64,000 nucleotides of DNA. Origin: Rosa chinensis. Taxonomy: Eukaryota > Streptophyta > Magnoliopsida > Rosales > Rosaceae. Where the stretch lies: assembly GCF_002994745.2 (NCBI RefSeq), contig NC_037090.1, positions 13,079,501-13,143,500 on the forward strand. The letters run 5' to 3'. Shown here piece by piece: positions 1 to 10,963 of this stretch (position 1 is its first letter; every line of letters begins with the position of its first letter). The notes below the pieces were generated by a model. It had not been told where the DNA came from. It searched no databases and worked only from the letters and a program-made list of their open reading frames with translations. A program made the translations under genes and the position numbers.

Positions 1-477
1 ATCTGTAGTTGACCAAATTGGTAATTTACACAATGTAATTCCCATTTGGTGTGGAAAATGATATATAAAGAGCACTAATATTCAAATAAATAATATAACC
101 AGACATTTGTAGGAGAAGCTTTACAAGCTGCCTTGCCTTTCCAAAAAGAGTTGAAACAGAGAAGTTGCTACAAATCGGTCAAATCCAGTATGGGAACAAT
201 TCCATTTCAGCTAATCAAGATACAAAAGAGATTCAAAGCAAATGCCATCCATCTGGTTAACACTGACTCAGCAATGTAAGATATACAGAAATTTTTTCTC
301 CTCGTTCTAAAGACGTTATATCAAATATAAACTGTTCTTTTCTACACACCTTTGTTATCATATCAGTATCTACAGGCTCTGGACCACTAGGGAATATTTC
401 CACCAGGGTATACTGAGATCGTAGAGGTCTAAACTTGGGAATGACCAATCATAAGTGGGATGTATTCTCGAGTCCAA

Positions 478-1281
478 TCAACCTCGTGAAAATTGAGTGA
501 AATTCATATGATAACAGGTGGGATTGCATGGAAATGGGCAGTCAATTTGCTTTGCAAGAGTTCGATTAAAGTACCAATCACCCACAGACTCGGCAATTGT
601 CTATCAAAGTTCAAATGAGTCAGATAACTTTGCATAAGAAAAATGACAGAATAACAATGTTTTTTTTGGCAAGAGACACAACTAAAGAGCCATATTTTGA
701 TGCTATACTATTGAAGTAGGGTGTTTAGGCTTTCAGTTTCTGTTGAACATCAAAACATGTATACATTAGGTAAAATCACCAGAGATGTATAACATGTTTT
801 ATTTTAGAAATAAACTACTGACCAGTTGCAATTTTTTCTGTTATAAAGTTTCGCTCTCAGCTTCAAGTTGCTGAACAGAATTCACATACGAAAATATCAT
901 AATTATGAGCAAAAGCATGGAAGAACGAATCTAAGAAAAGCTTTATGAGCTAAGCATTCAACAATAACCTCAGTGGACTGAACAAATATAAAAGGAGGGA
1001 GGAGACAGAGGACTCTCTTTTTAAATCTAGATCCTGGGATAAGATTCTACTTAACAAAAAAAAAAACATCCTTCATCTAGATCCTCACCTGCTAACGTGT
1101 TTAATAATTTTTTCAGGAAAGAGACACTGCCACAAAAATAATAGGAGATTACTGGTACGCATCATAGTATCATACTGAGCAGAAAACTAGTGACCTCTCA
1201 AATTTGATCAGTGAAACATACACCAACCTTAGCTGGTTCCTTTCTTGCAACAGAATCCTTGTGCAAACTTTTTGCTAAATC
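478..1281 (-). pseudogene. Pectin acetylesterase pseudogene, 3' exons
   Basis: These are the 3' exons of a plant pectin acetylesterase (CE13 family, removes acetyl groups from wall pectin). The terminal exon at 478-600 is intact and encodes the cysteine-rich tail ([12 protein letters not shown]). The short exon at 1228-1281 encodes [18 protein letters not shown]. Between them a deletion joins sequence at about 1090. Compared with the intact paralogue, about 630 bp is missing here: two whole exons, including the catalytic-His region (CFIHCQT), and most of the exon carrying the catalytic Asp (NPAYDFW). No functional enzyme can be made. The 5' half lies beyond the Copia insertion at 7118-8541. 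Confidence 0.9.
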
Positions 1282-1439
1282 CTGACAGCATGATAAAACA
1301 AGCAAGAGATATCAATAATGAGTCTTGTCCTAAACCTCAGTTCCCATGAAGATACTGTTAAAGGATTATCTAGCAAAACAAAAGAATTTAATTTTAATTT
1401 TCATGTGGCTCATCTACATTAAAACAAAGTGGATGAAAA

Positions 1440-1612
1440 ACTCAAACAAGACGAGATTTAGAGAATGAATTGTTGGATATCTTATTCATCTCACAGTGGA
1501 GGTATATAAAGAGGGTTACAAAGAATATAATAGGTAAGTACAATATATTCTATACTACGAAATAATTACAGTATATTCCATTCCTAATACTAAACCGTGA
1601 CTCACGCTAACA
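1440..1612 (-). repeat. Copia element 3' LTR
   Basis: 173 bp LTR directly preceded on the minus strand by a purine-rich tract (1613-1622). On the minus strand it begins TGTTAGCGTGAGT and ends TTGTTTGAGT, so the outer dinucleotides are TG...GT rather than the usual TG...CA. It contains TATATAAAG at about 1502-1510 on the plus strand. Confidence 0.93.
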
Positions 1613-1622
1613 CTCCTCCTCA
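1613..1622 (-). other. Polypurine tract of Copia element
   Basis: On the minus strand the bases just upstream of the 3' LTR read TGAGGAGGAG, a purine-rich plus-strand-synthesis primer in the expected position. Confidence 0.8.
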
Positions 1623-3617
1623 AGTTGGCGCATACACATCGACCATGCCCAACTTGCTTAGTGAGTCATAAAACGCCTTCCTAGAAACTCCTTTGGTAAG
1701 TATATCTGCAAGTTGCTCTTCCGTCGGAACAAAAGGAAAACTAATAATTTTGGCATCTAGCTTCTCCTTTATAAAGTGACGATCAACTTCCACATGCTTA
1801 GTACGATCATGTTGTACTGGATTCTGTGATATGTCAATGGCTGCCTTGTTGTCACAATACAACTGCATAGTACTTTTGAGTTTGAAACCCAGATCACGTA
1901 CCAGATTTCTCAGCCACAGCAATTCACACACTCCGTGAGCCATACCTCTATACTCGGCCTCAGCACTAGATCGTGCCACAACTTTCTGTTTCTTACTCTT
2001 CCATGTAACCAAATTACCTCCCACAAAGGTAAAGTAACCTGATGTTGACCTCCTGTCTGTAATATTTCCAGCCCAATCTGCATCTGTAAAGCCACAGACC
2101 TCAAGGATGTTGTTATGTCTAGAAAACAATACTCCCCTTCCTGGAGCTGACTTCAGGTACTTTAAAATTCTCATAACAGCATCCATGTGACTTTCACTCG
2201 GGTTATGCATGAACTGACTCACCACACTCACTGCATATGCAACATCTGGTCTAGTATGAGCCAAATAAATCAAGCGCCCAACTAACCTCTGATAGCGAGC
2301 TCGATCAGTAGGTACCTGATCTGGATACTCAGCTAAACAATGATTCTGCTCAATAGGAGTATCAATGGGTCTGCAATCCAACAAACCTGTCTCTGTTAAC
2401 AAGTCAAGAACATACTTCCTCTGGCACAAGTAGATTCCTTCTCTCCCCCTGGCTACCTCAATTCCTAAGAAGTACTTAAGTTCACCCAAGTCCTTCATCT
2501 CGAACTCAGAGGCTAGCTGTCTCTGCAGTCTATCCATCTCAACAGTATCATTGCCAGTAATTACCATATCATCCACATAAATAATTAGAGCTGTTACCTT
2601 CCTTTGTTGATGCTTGAGAAACAATATATGATCTGAGTTGCTTTGTTTGTAACCAACCTTCCTCATGAACTGTGAAAATCTCCCAAACCAAGCACAAGGT
2701 GACTGTTTGAGACCATACAGAGACTTTCTCAATTTGCATACAAAATCACCAGGAGAAGCAGCTATATACCCAGGTGGAAGGCTCATGTATACTTCCTCGA
2801 CTAACTCTCCATGAAGAAATGCATTCTTGACATCAAACTGTCGGAGTGGCCAGTTTAAATTAGCAGCAAATGATAACAGAACCCGAATAGTGTTCATCTT
2901 GGCAACAGGAGCAAATGTTTCATCATAGTCAATACCATACGTCTGAGTAAACCCCTTTGCTACAAGGCGTGCTTTGTATCGATTCACTGATCCATCTGCA
3001 TTATGTTTCACAGTAAAAACCCAACGACAGCCTACAGCTTTCTTGCCTTGTGGTGGAGGCACAAGTTGCCAAGTATTGTTCTTCTTCAACGCCTCCATCT
3101 CTTCATCCATTGCCTTCCTCCACTTTGGATCCCCCAGTGCATCCTGCACTTTGTTAGGTACTGATACAGCAGATATTTGATTCACAAACGATTCATATGA
3201 CTTAGACAACCTCCTAGTGGACATATAATTGGCTATTGGGTATTTTGACTTGGCAGTAAGAGTAGGTTCATATCTTTTGGCTGATTGACCTCGAGTAGTC
3301 CTACTTGGTAACACATATTGCTCAACATTAGACTCACTATTGCTAGTATTAGTGGGTGGACATACCTCAACTGAGTGATCTTCAGCACCAGCAAGTTGTG
3401 GGTCAGGGGTAGAAGTGATGACAGTAGGGGCAGTTGTGTCTTCAACTGCATGTTCAATGATTGAAACTGGTGTCTGGATATTTGGAGCTTCTACTTCTGA
3501 TGAGTCAATGTTCTCAACTGGATCCGTCAAAATACCTCCTGTCTGTGCGACTTCTCCTTCACCTTCTAATTCCTCCCCCTCTCCATGATATAGCTCTTCA
3601 AAAAATGAATTCTCCCC
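1620..3617 (-). pseudogene. Copia pol: reverse transcriptase and RNase H
   Basis: This is the RT-RNase H part of the Copia polyprotein. The open stretch 1620-3530 encodes 636 residues and continues in frame up to a TAG stop at 3618-3620. Visible motifs are WKKAMDEEMEALKKNNTW-type start of RVT_2 (here KWRKAMDEEMEALKKN), KARLVAKGFTQ, FDVKNAFLHGEL, YGLKQSPCAWF and the catalytic YVDDM. RNase H follows with GFTDADWAG, SSAEAEYRGM and the terminal YCDNKAAI and DRTKHVEVD blocks. The domain itself is uninterrupted. The upstream in-frame TAG and two frameshifts separate it from gag, so the element is probably not autonomous as read. A sequencing or assembly error remains possible given the youth of the insertion. 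Confidence 0.93.
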
Positions 3618-4463
3618 CTAAAGAGCTGTATCTGAGGAGGAAAAATAACTCATGTCCTCAAAGAAAGTAACATCCATAGTGACATAGTACTTTCTGGTTG
3701 GTGGATGATAGCACTTGTACCCTTTCTGATAACCTCCGTAGCCCACAAACACACACTTAAGCGCTCGGGCATCCAACTTAGACCGCTGATTTTTAGGAAT
3801 ATGGACAAAAACAACACAACCAAAGACACGAGCTGGCAGATTATGAAATGAAGATAAGGAAACATGAGAGGCAAGAAACGCAAATGGAATTTTTCCATGA
3901 AGGACACTAGATGGAAGACGATTGATAAGATGGGAAGAAGCAAGAATAGCATCGCCCCAAAGATACTTAGGCATATGAGCACTAAAGAGAAGGGCACGAG
4001 CCATATCAAGTAAATGACGGTTTTTCCTTTCAGACACACCATTTTGCTCTGGTGTTTGTGGACATGTGGTTTGGTGAACAATCCCATGGGCTTTGAAAAA
4101 CTCTTGGAAAACATGATTAACATATTCTCCCCCATTGTCAGAATGAAGGACTTTAATGGTGCTATGATATTGTGTTTGAACAAGAGTACGAAAAGTTTGA
4201 AAAGCTGGAAAGACTTCATCTTTGGTTTTAAGAAGAGCAACCCATGTCAATCTCGTACAATCATCAATAAACAACACAAAATACCTCATACCGGACACAG
4301 TGGGTTCTCTAGAAGGTCCCCAAACATCAGAATGAATCAACTCAAAAGGAATAACACTTTTATTAGAAATACTAAGAGAATAAGTAGCACGATGACTTTT
4401 GGCCAAGACACATGTTTCACAATGTACAACAGACTCATCCACACCAATAAACAGAGTAGGCAT
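3618..4463 (-). pseudogene. Copia pol: integrase core
   Basis: Encodes the zinc-finger end (VHCETCVLAKSHRATY) and the rve integrase core. The catalytic triad pattern is visible as HSDVWGP, LHSDNGGEY and the Glu in TPEQNGVSERKNRHL. It continues into VFGCVVFVHIPKNQRSKLDARA and VFVGY, typical of the Copia integrase C-terminal part. The reading frame is offset from the protease-containing frame upstream. The shift lies near a run of T (about 4467-4475 on the plus strand), so a homopolymer length change is the simplest cause. The frame ends at TAG 3618-3620, in frame with the RT region. Confidence 0.92.
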
Positions 4464-5185
4464 GGTTTTTTTTTCATAAGACTAAAAGATGGATGCCCTA
4501 AACGGCGATGCCACAACCAAACTTCACTTAGCTTATCAGAAGTCAAAGTCAAAGCGGCGCGAGACGGTGCTCCTGGTTTCTCCCCTGCGTATGTCTGATC
4601 CAGATGGAACAATCTGCCCCTCAGATACCCCCGACCGATTAACTCCCTGGTGAGAAGATCCTGAAACATCACGTACATAGGATAAAAGGTTACAGAGCAT
4701 TTAGACTCAGTATTCAACTGTGGAACAGATATCAAGTGATGAGACAAGTCAGGCACATATAACACATTATGAAGTTCTAAAGTGGGAGTAATACGCACGG
4801 ACCCTGACCCTAACACAGGGAAAGCCTCACCATTGGCATTGGTGACATAGGACACTGGTGGGGGAGACAACTCAGTAAAAAATGATTTATCAAAAGTCAT
4901 ATGGTCAGAGGCACCAGAATCAATAATCCATGTATCAGAACCAACAAAGTGAGAAACCTTTAAAGCCATACCAATTTTACCTCGACCAGCTATAGAGGTT
5001 GTAGGAGTAACTCCACCTGCTGTATGATGATCTTGGCCAACTATGCCATAGAAGTCTGGTTCTTGGACCAATTGAACAGCTGCTGCTTTCGCCTTAGGAC
5101 GATAGCCTTGCTTTTTAGGTTTAAGGTGTGGGTTCAGCTTCCAACATGTCTCTCGAAATGCCCAAGGTCGTTGCAATAAGAACAT
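4337..5185 (-). pseudogene. Copia pol: aspartic protease and GAG-pre-integrase
   Basis: Contains the retropepsin active site WIIDSGASDHMTF followed by the GAG_pre-integrase motif LWHRRLGHPSF. After SLMKK the frame becomes meaningless because of the frameshift near 4470. Upstream it starts in the frame that completes the zinc knuckle (HFERxCWKLNP context), whereas gag arrives in another frame, so a second one-base shift lies at about 5140-5160. Confidence 0.9.
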
Positions 5186-6000
5186 TGAGGACGAGTGCGG
5201 TTGGTGAAGCCTTGTGGGAAACCTTGCTGAAGAAGTGGGGCTGAACTCTGCTGATGAAGGAACGGTGCCGGTGATTTGGACTGAATGGCTAGGCTGGATG
5301 CTTCAACCTGTGCATGTTTGACACTCTCCTGCTGAGACTCATCCTTGCGGATGTATGTAAAAACCGTGTTCAAACTAGGCGGGTCTGTCATTCTGAGCAA
5401 TTCTCCCTTAGCACTGCTATGCTTCTCATCAAGCCCTCTCAGGAATACATGGACCTTTTCCAGCTCTTTCTCCTTCTGGTACCACACAAGATCTTCCGAA
5501 TTCTTTATCTTGCAAGGACGCTTCTGATCAATTTCAGCCCACACATTTTTCAGCTTGGTGAAGTACACAGCTACTGGTTGCCCATTCTGTTGCATATTAG
5601 CAGCTTTACACATCAATTCATGAACCTGTATAAAATCAGACTCGTTGGTATACAAATCCCCCAATGTCTTCCATATCGCCTCAGCAGTTTCACATTCTTC
5701 CACCATCTGTAGCACATCATCAGTCATGGCTCGAAATAGAATTGACATCACAAATCCATCATCATCTTCCCACTTGGCATAGGCCTCCACATCATCTTCC
5801 CTAGGAGTCTTGATTGTTCCAGTCACATGCCCCATTTTGTGGATTCCACGGAGATAAACTGACATAATTTTCTTCCATGTGCGGAAATTGGTACCAGTGA
5901 GTTTGGTACCCCCAAAAGAACCACCTTCTGAGCTCTTGACAGAGACCTCAACCTTCTGCACATCATTGGCCTTAGAACTTTGACTGTCATCACCACCCAT
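5134..6000 (-). CDS. Copia Gag polyprotein (N-terminal part of gag-pol)
   Basis: The start at 6000 (MGGDDSQSSK) is favoured over the upstream Met at 6030 because the residues in between look like untranslated sequence. It carries the Copia gag (DUF4219/UBN2-type) signatures KLTGTNFRTWKKIMSVYLRG, AEAIWKTLGDLYT and the terminal zinc knuckle CSYCNDLGHFER. The last knuckle Cys is lost because the frame shifts exactly there. Gag would form the virus-like particle that packages element RNA. This domain is intact. Confidence 0.85.
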   Translation of the reverse strand: MGGDDSQSSKANDVQKVEVSVKSSEGGSFGGTKLTGTNFRTWKKIMSVYLRGIHKMGHVTGTIKTPREDDVEAYAKWEDDDGFVMSILFRAMTDDVLQMVEECETAEAIWKTLGDLYTNESDFIQVHELMCKAANMQQNGQPVAVYFTKLKNVWAEIDQKRPCKIKNSEDLVWYQKEKELEKVHVFLRGLDEKHSSAKGELLRMTDPPSLNTVFTYIRKDESQQESVKHAQVEASSLAIQSKSPAPFLHQQSSAPLLQQGFPQGFTNRTRPQCSYCNDLGHFERHVGS

Positions 6001-6117
6001 TGCAATAGTACAATAGCAACAAATACACAAATCTCAAAGTATGCAGCTGAAATAAGAACAGATACAACTCCAACAAATAATAACAGTTTGTTTTTTTTTT
6101 GTTTTTTTTTTTTTTAA

Positions 6118-6200
6118 CCTGTTGGAGTTGACCGGGTCGAGTTGACCGAGTTGAGTCGACTGGGTCGAGTTGACCGAGTTGAGTCGACTGGGTTGAGTTG
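6118..6200. repeat. 28 bp tandem repeat in Copia leader
   Basis: About 2.5 copies of a 28 bp unit (GGGTCGAGTTGACCGAGTTG plus AGTCGACT) lie in the untranslated leader between the 5' LTR and gag. The 6034-6750 leader otherwise shows no recognisable domain. Confidence 0.8.
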
Positions 6201-6750
6201 CGATTTGCTTACTGCTGTTCGAGACCGGAGTTGTCCGAGTTGGGTCATCTGGGCACGGCCGGTGTGAAGGCTGAAGGCTGACGAACAAAAAACGTGGCGG
6301 AGAGGAGGACCACGGTCTGGAAACTCGGATCTGGAGGATCGGTATTTGGGTGGGTGCCCAAAGCAATTCGTCGGGTCTGGTCTGGGCAAAGCGACGACGG
6401 CGACTGGGGTTGAAGCGGCTTGGAGCGTCTGGGCTGAAGACGAAGGCGGTCGGAATTGAAGAGATCGCCGGTCTTGGCAGGTGAGCAACTGAAAACGAAG
6501 CCGGCCTGGGTGAACTGAAAACGAAGCCAGTTGTGTAAATTGATGGGTGGACGGTCGCCCCTGGATGAATGACGAGGTCACCTGGAAAGGAGGAGAGCAC
6601 CGGCGGTCCCTTGGATGAAGACGAAGCCGGCCTGGAAGAGAGATTGACGTCGTACAGTTCGACCCAAATAAATGGGTTCAAAACACAACTATTTCTTTGG
6701 ACTGAGAGAGACCAAAGGAAAAGACGAGACAAAGTCCTTTTCGGATCTTT

Positions 6751-6762
6751 GCTTTGATACCA
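6751..6762 (-). other. Primer-binding site (tRNA-iMet type)
   Basis: On the minus strand TGGTATCAAAGC follows the 5' LTR with no gap. It differs at one base from the standard plant Copia site TGGTATCAGAGC, which is complementary to the initiator-Met tRNA 3' end. Confidence 0.9.
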
Positions 6763-6935
6763 ACTCAAACAAGACGAGATTTAGAGAATGAATTGTTGGA
6801 TATCTTATTCATCTCACAGTGGAGGTATATAAAGAGGGTTACAAAGAATATAATAGGTAAGTACAATATATTCTATACTACGAAATAATTACAGTATGTT
6901 CCATTCCTAATACTAAACCGTGACTCACGCTAACA
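6763..6935 (-). repeat. Copia element 5' LTR
   Basis: 173 bp, identical in length to 1440-1612 with one visible difference. It is flanked outside by the GAAAA target duplication at 6936-6940. Confidence 0.93.
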
Positions 6936-7117
6936 GAAAAGTCTCACGTACTATCTGTGAGACTCAAATAAAAAGAAGCAGATGCACCTCTCAAAAATTC
7001 AAATATGATTTGACTACTGATAGGCATCCCATATTAGCTCCATCAACTACTTCTAGCAAAAGAGTATACAACAGAATACCAGTAAAAATTACACAAGGCA
7101 GTAAGAATAGAGCATAC

Positions 7118-8541
7118 CTGAAGAACTACAACATCACAATAAAAAGTTCTCATGGTCCGGTTTTGGTTAACATCTTTCTTGAAATGTCGGAAACAGAAAA
7201 GAACTGAAAATCTATCTATCTAGTTATCTTATGCAATCAATATCCCAAGCACGGAAGATGCGTTACAGATGGAGCAAAAAAAGAAAAGAAAAGGCACATG
7301 TGCTTAACAATTAGTTCCTAAAAGCATGCAAATCTTTGAAAATTCCAATTGTGGCCTGATGGGAAAGCATTTCAAATTGGTTAAAAAAGAAGATGGTATG
7401 TGAGAAGTATTCAAAGCATGATTGGTTCCTGATGACTCAACTTTAAAAAATAAAAGAAGAAGATCAACTTCACTACCATCTTATGAAATTTATGATTAAA
7501 GAGATATTAGATGAAAAGAACAATGATCCTACAAGAGTTCAGATAAATGTATTATCCTATAAAGACTTCATACTGAATGGTTGAGCTAAAAGATGTTGGT
7601 GCAAGGCTGTAGTACACATAAAACATACTCATCAAGAAAAAAAACCTGCATCGGCATGACATTTGACAGTTGAATCCTTGAATCCCTAGGTAGAAGACCT
7701 CGAAAGTCATCACAGTGTATAAGAGTTGCCAACCCGCCGGCTGAGCATCCAGAAAGAAGCGCCTGTAAGATTTCAGTTATGCATATAAGCAGAGCTGGAC
7801 CAGTATTCAATTACACACACACGAATGCCTGTGAAAGAATCAGCTCATGAAATGAGACTGAAACATTGGCTTGTATTAGTCATAACCATTGGCCCTTTTC
7901 TAGACAAGCTTTAATTCCTAGTCACCACAGAGAATACCTGTTTTGACTTTGACAAGCCAATTGACAAGAGTTCATCCATAATTGCTTCCCAGATGAGCTG
8001 TCCCCTAAAGAAAAGTTTTGATCCATTCTACAAAACAAAAGAACAGGCAATGTTACAACTAGCAAGTAACTTACTTCCATTACGTTTCTCCAAAGAAAAA
8101 AAATCCTCCCATCTACAAAAAACTATAACCAGTTCAGAAACAAGGCCCAAAATCTCCAAACAAAAATATACCTTCACCTCATTTTCGGGGTGGCCTGCAA
8201 AAGACGCGCCATCACAGTACCGTATTTTTACTTTGTTCCAGTTAAAGAAGTCCAGAGAATACTCCAAAACACATCAATTAGCTAGATAGCAACTTCAACA
8301 TCGACTCAAATTACACAATTAAGCTTTAAATACAAGGATTTTGTGACGGTTGAGAGCTCAAAATCCGGAAGTTTGATCCATGTACTTGGAAGACCCTAAT
8401 GGAGTTCTTTTCCGGAAAGAACATGATTCTATTGTATTGCACCAACCCCCACCCTACAACGCATTCCCCAATTTTCCGATTCTTAATACTCAGACGAGGG
8501 TGGCGATTGCGGAGTCTGAGGTTCGCCGTTGACCCCGCCAT
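7118..8541 (-). pseudogene. Pectin acetylesterase pseudogene, 5' exons
   Basis: Remnant exons of the duplicated PAE can be followed: about 7118-7178 ([16 protein letters not shown]), 7640-7763 (catalytic [16 protein letters not shown]), about 7937-8025 ([18 protein letters not shown]), about 8180-8250 ([13 protein letters not shown]) and about 8340-8453 ([11 protein letters not shown]). Independent lesions seen against the intact copy are: an 8 bp tandem duplication (about 7677-7684) that shifts the frame just after the nucleophile Ser; a splice-acceptor change CAGG to CAAG near 7179; a 7-8 bp loss near 8360; and loss of exon 2 plus most of exon 1 between about 8490 and 8510. Only [11 protein letters not shown] of the N-terminus survives, at 8541. 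Confidence 0.9.
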
Positions 8542-9125
8542 CACAGTCAAAGCGACACTTGAGAGTTCAAAATTAGAGGCCGGCTCCGGGCATAAGCCAT
8601 TAATGGCCCAATGTCATGGGCCTTTTAAATTTTAAAGTCAAATATCTTAATGTGCTTTGTAGTGTATATATGAGAGAATGAACTTGCTTATTTAGCGAAT
8701 GAACTTTGCTAACTTCTGCCAGAAGACTTGGTCGGAGTAGATAAAAGAGAATTGTGCTTGAGAAAAAGCCCAAGAGAAGGAATTTGATGAGGATGGTAAG
8801 AAGAGCGATTTCGAAGAGTATGAATCGGCGACACAAGTCGGCTGTGACGCCGAAAGAAATGGAGTCGGAGAAAATCAGCGAGGAGTTGAATCCGAGTAGT
8901 ACTAACTTGAGCAGCCATGCGAGTTTGAGTGGAAATGAGAATGGGATTGGGGATTTCTCAATGGAAAGTCAGAATCTTCAGTGGGCTCAAGGGAAGGCGG
9001 GTGAGGATCGAGACGTGGTTTCTGATGAGCATGGTTGGGTGTTTGTGGGGATTTATGATGGGTTTAATGGCCCTGATGCTCCTAATTATTTGTTGTCGAA
9101 TCTTTACTCTGCTGTGCATGAGGAG

Positions 9126-10746
9126 TAAGCCTGGCAATAGTGTGGTTACGGGCGGGTTACGGGCGGACTTAAGACCATCTCCAACGGAGAGGTCTTTTGC
9201 CAGATGGACAAGGTAACGGTAAGAATTGATAGAGCAACCCAACTCCAATAGATCTGTCAAATCCTACGTGGATTTGACATATCAAACCAATCTGTCAAAT
9301 TTGACAGTTCTCCCCAACTCTGTCAAATTTTTTCTGTTCTCGCTCTTTGCTTCTCTTCACCACTCTCTCAGTCTCTCTCTTTCGTCTTACCCAGAACAAA
9401 GCCACTTATGACAAACCTTTCATGAATCATTCTCTGATTTTCATCTCTCAATTTCTTCCTACCATACCAGAAACAATTATGGCAAACATTCATGAATTTC
9501 TGGCAAATATTCGCAAAGTATAATTTCTGATCTGAGATTTGGTGTTGGTGATTTAATGGAGATAACAGCAAAATGAAGAACATCTTACACCCAAATGCAG
9601 ATAAAAATGAATCCCAATAATTCGATATCTTTCTGCTTCTTCTATTAATTGGGCTTTGCTTGCTTGTGTCCATCCTTATTGCAAAGTCAAGCTAAGCTCT
9701 TTCCTGATCAAGACTCAAACTTTAATCTTTCTTTCTCTGTTTTGATGCTTTTTGCAGATCTTGGTCTGAGCATAAAAAGGGGAAAATTTTGGTTTTGGGT
9801 TGGTTGCTTTTGTGGGGTGGGGGAAGAAGGGGGAAGGGAGGGAGAGGGGAAAATCGGAGAGAGAGAGAGAGAAGCAGAAGAAGAAGACATAGAGCTTCTG
9901 AACCAGACCCAAAATGGTTGGGTTGAAGTGCTGAACAGGAGATAGAGAAGAAAGAGAATCTTTTTGTTATAAAATTTTTTGAAAAATAATAAAATAATAT
10001 TTAAATATAAATAATCCATTGGACAAAAAATTTGTCAAAAATGACCATAACACATCATCATTCAAATTCGAATTTGACACAAGTTTTTTGACCAACTTGT
10101 TGGAGATGCTCTAACGGGCTCAACCCGTTATCTTAACGGGTTATAACGGGTTTAGCCCGACTGGTTCGTGGGTTACCCGTTGAAATCCGTTAAGACCGCT
10201 AAGGTTTTTTTTTTTTTTTTAAATTTTAAAATTCTTTTCTAATCAATTACCCACTAAAACCCGTTAATACCTGTTAACAATAAATTGGCCATTGAAACCC
10301 GTTAAGACCCGCTAACATAAAAATGAATTTATTATTTATTTATTTTTTGCATTTTTTAAAACTCTTTTTCACACCCATTATCTATTAAAACCCTTCTCAA
10401 AAATAATTTTTAAAATGTTTTTATTTTTTATTATTATTTTTTTTTAATCCCTCTTCCAACCCATTACCCATTAAAACTCTTTTTCATTGTTGATTTTCAT
10501 TAAATCTAACTATCAAAAGTTAATACATATTGGGCTCATAATTCTAAAAAAAATAAAAAATAAAAAAAAACTCTTTTTTTTCTCTTCTAACCGAGCTCGA
10601 TAGATTCCTTCGTGCAGCCCGTTTCCGCCCGTTAACTAACAGGTTGGCAGCCCATTAACACGTTAAGTTATCGGGCGGAAATTAATGAGTTTTTAGCGAG
10701 CGGTTAATGGACGGTTAACGGGTCATGGGCTGAATTGCCAAGCCTA
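9126..10746. mobile_element. Non-autonomous hAT element in PP2C exon
   Basis: Flanked by an exact 8 bp duplication ATGAGGAG (9118-9125 and 10747-10754), the hAT hallmark. Removing the element restores the PP2C exon reading (HEELKGLLW). Imperfect terminal inverted repeats: TAAGCCTGGCAATAG on the left, and TAGGCTTGGCAATTC as the reverse complement of the right. The subterminal zones are rich in AACGGG/CCCGTT repeats. No transposase reading frame is present. Net length without its nested guest is about 680 bp. Confidence 0.93.
9173..10111. mobile_element. Harbinger-like element nested in the hAT element
   Basis: Terminal inverted repeats GACCATCTCCAAC and GAGCATCTCCAAC (reverse complement of the right end) are flanked by TAA (9170-9172 and 10112-10114). 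That fits the 3 bp TWA duplication of PIF/Harbinger MITEs. It is 939 bp with no transposase, and holds a GA-rich tract at about 9824-9900. Confidence 0.8.
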
Positions 10747-10963
10747 ATGAGGAGCTCAAGGGGCTGTTATGGAGTGACATGTTGGAAATCGAATCCACGA
10801 AATTGAAATCATCGGATTCGAATGTGGTTTCGTGTTCTTTTAGTGAGGTTGGCTGCATTGATGGAGTTGATAAGGAGAATTGTACAGTGGAGAATGTGTT
10901 GAGCAAGCATTTGAGGAATGAAAGTAATGAGATGGATAATAAGTGGGAGGAGAGTCAGAGGAG

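Larger units (their letters stand above)
1440..6935 (-). mobile_element. Full-length Ty1/Copia retrotransposon (young insertion)
   Basis: This is a 5,496 bp LTR element on the minus strand. It is bounded by 173 bp LTRs (1440-1612 and 6763-6935) and a 5 bp target duplication GAAAA (1435-1439 and 6936-6940). The paralogous PAE intron near 48475 shows the empty site, which proves the borders. On the minus strand the order is LTR, primer-binding site, gag with zinc knuckle, protease, integrase, RT, RNase H, polypurine tract, LTR, which is the Copia order. The LTRs differ at one base that I could see (GTATATTCC against GTATGTTCC), so the insertion is recent. Nevertheless gag-pol carries two frameshifts and one stop. 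Confidence 0.96.
44..8760. repeat. Segmental duplication, copy A (paralogous to 46436-50932)
   Basis: Reading the two ends of the window side by side shows long near-identical stretches. The run starting TTTGGTGTGG at about 44 matches 46441, and homology then continues through all PAE exons and introns up to about 8637/50722. It resumes in patches to the GAGAGAATTGTGCT motif at about 8745/50925. Copy A is interrupted by the Copia element at 1440-6935 and has lost several blocks relative to copy B. Both copies lie in the same orientation about 46 kb apart, with the PP2C and CNGC-like loci between them. Confidence 0.9.

Noticed and set aside
8028..8289. Overlapping open frames on both strands
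   Set aside because: The plus-strand frame is a shadow; the minus strand carries PAE pseudogene exons.
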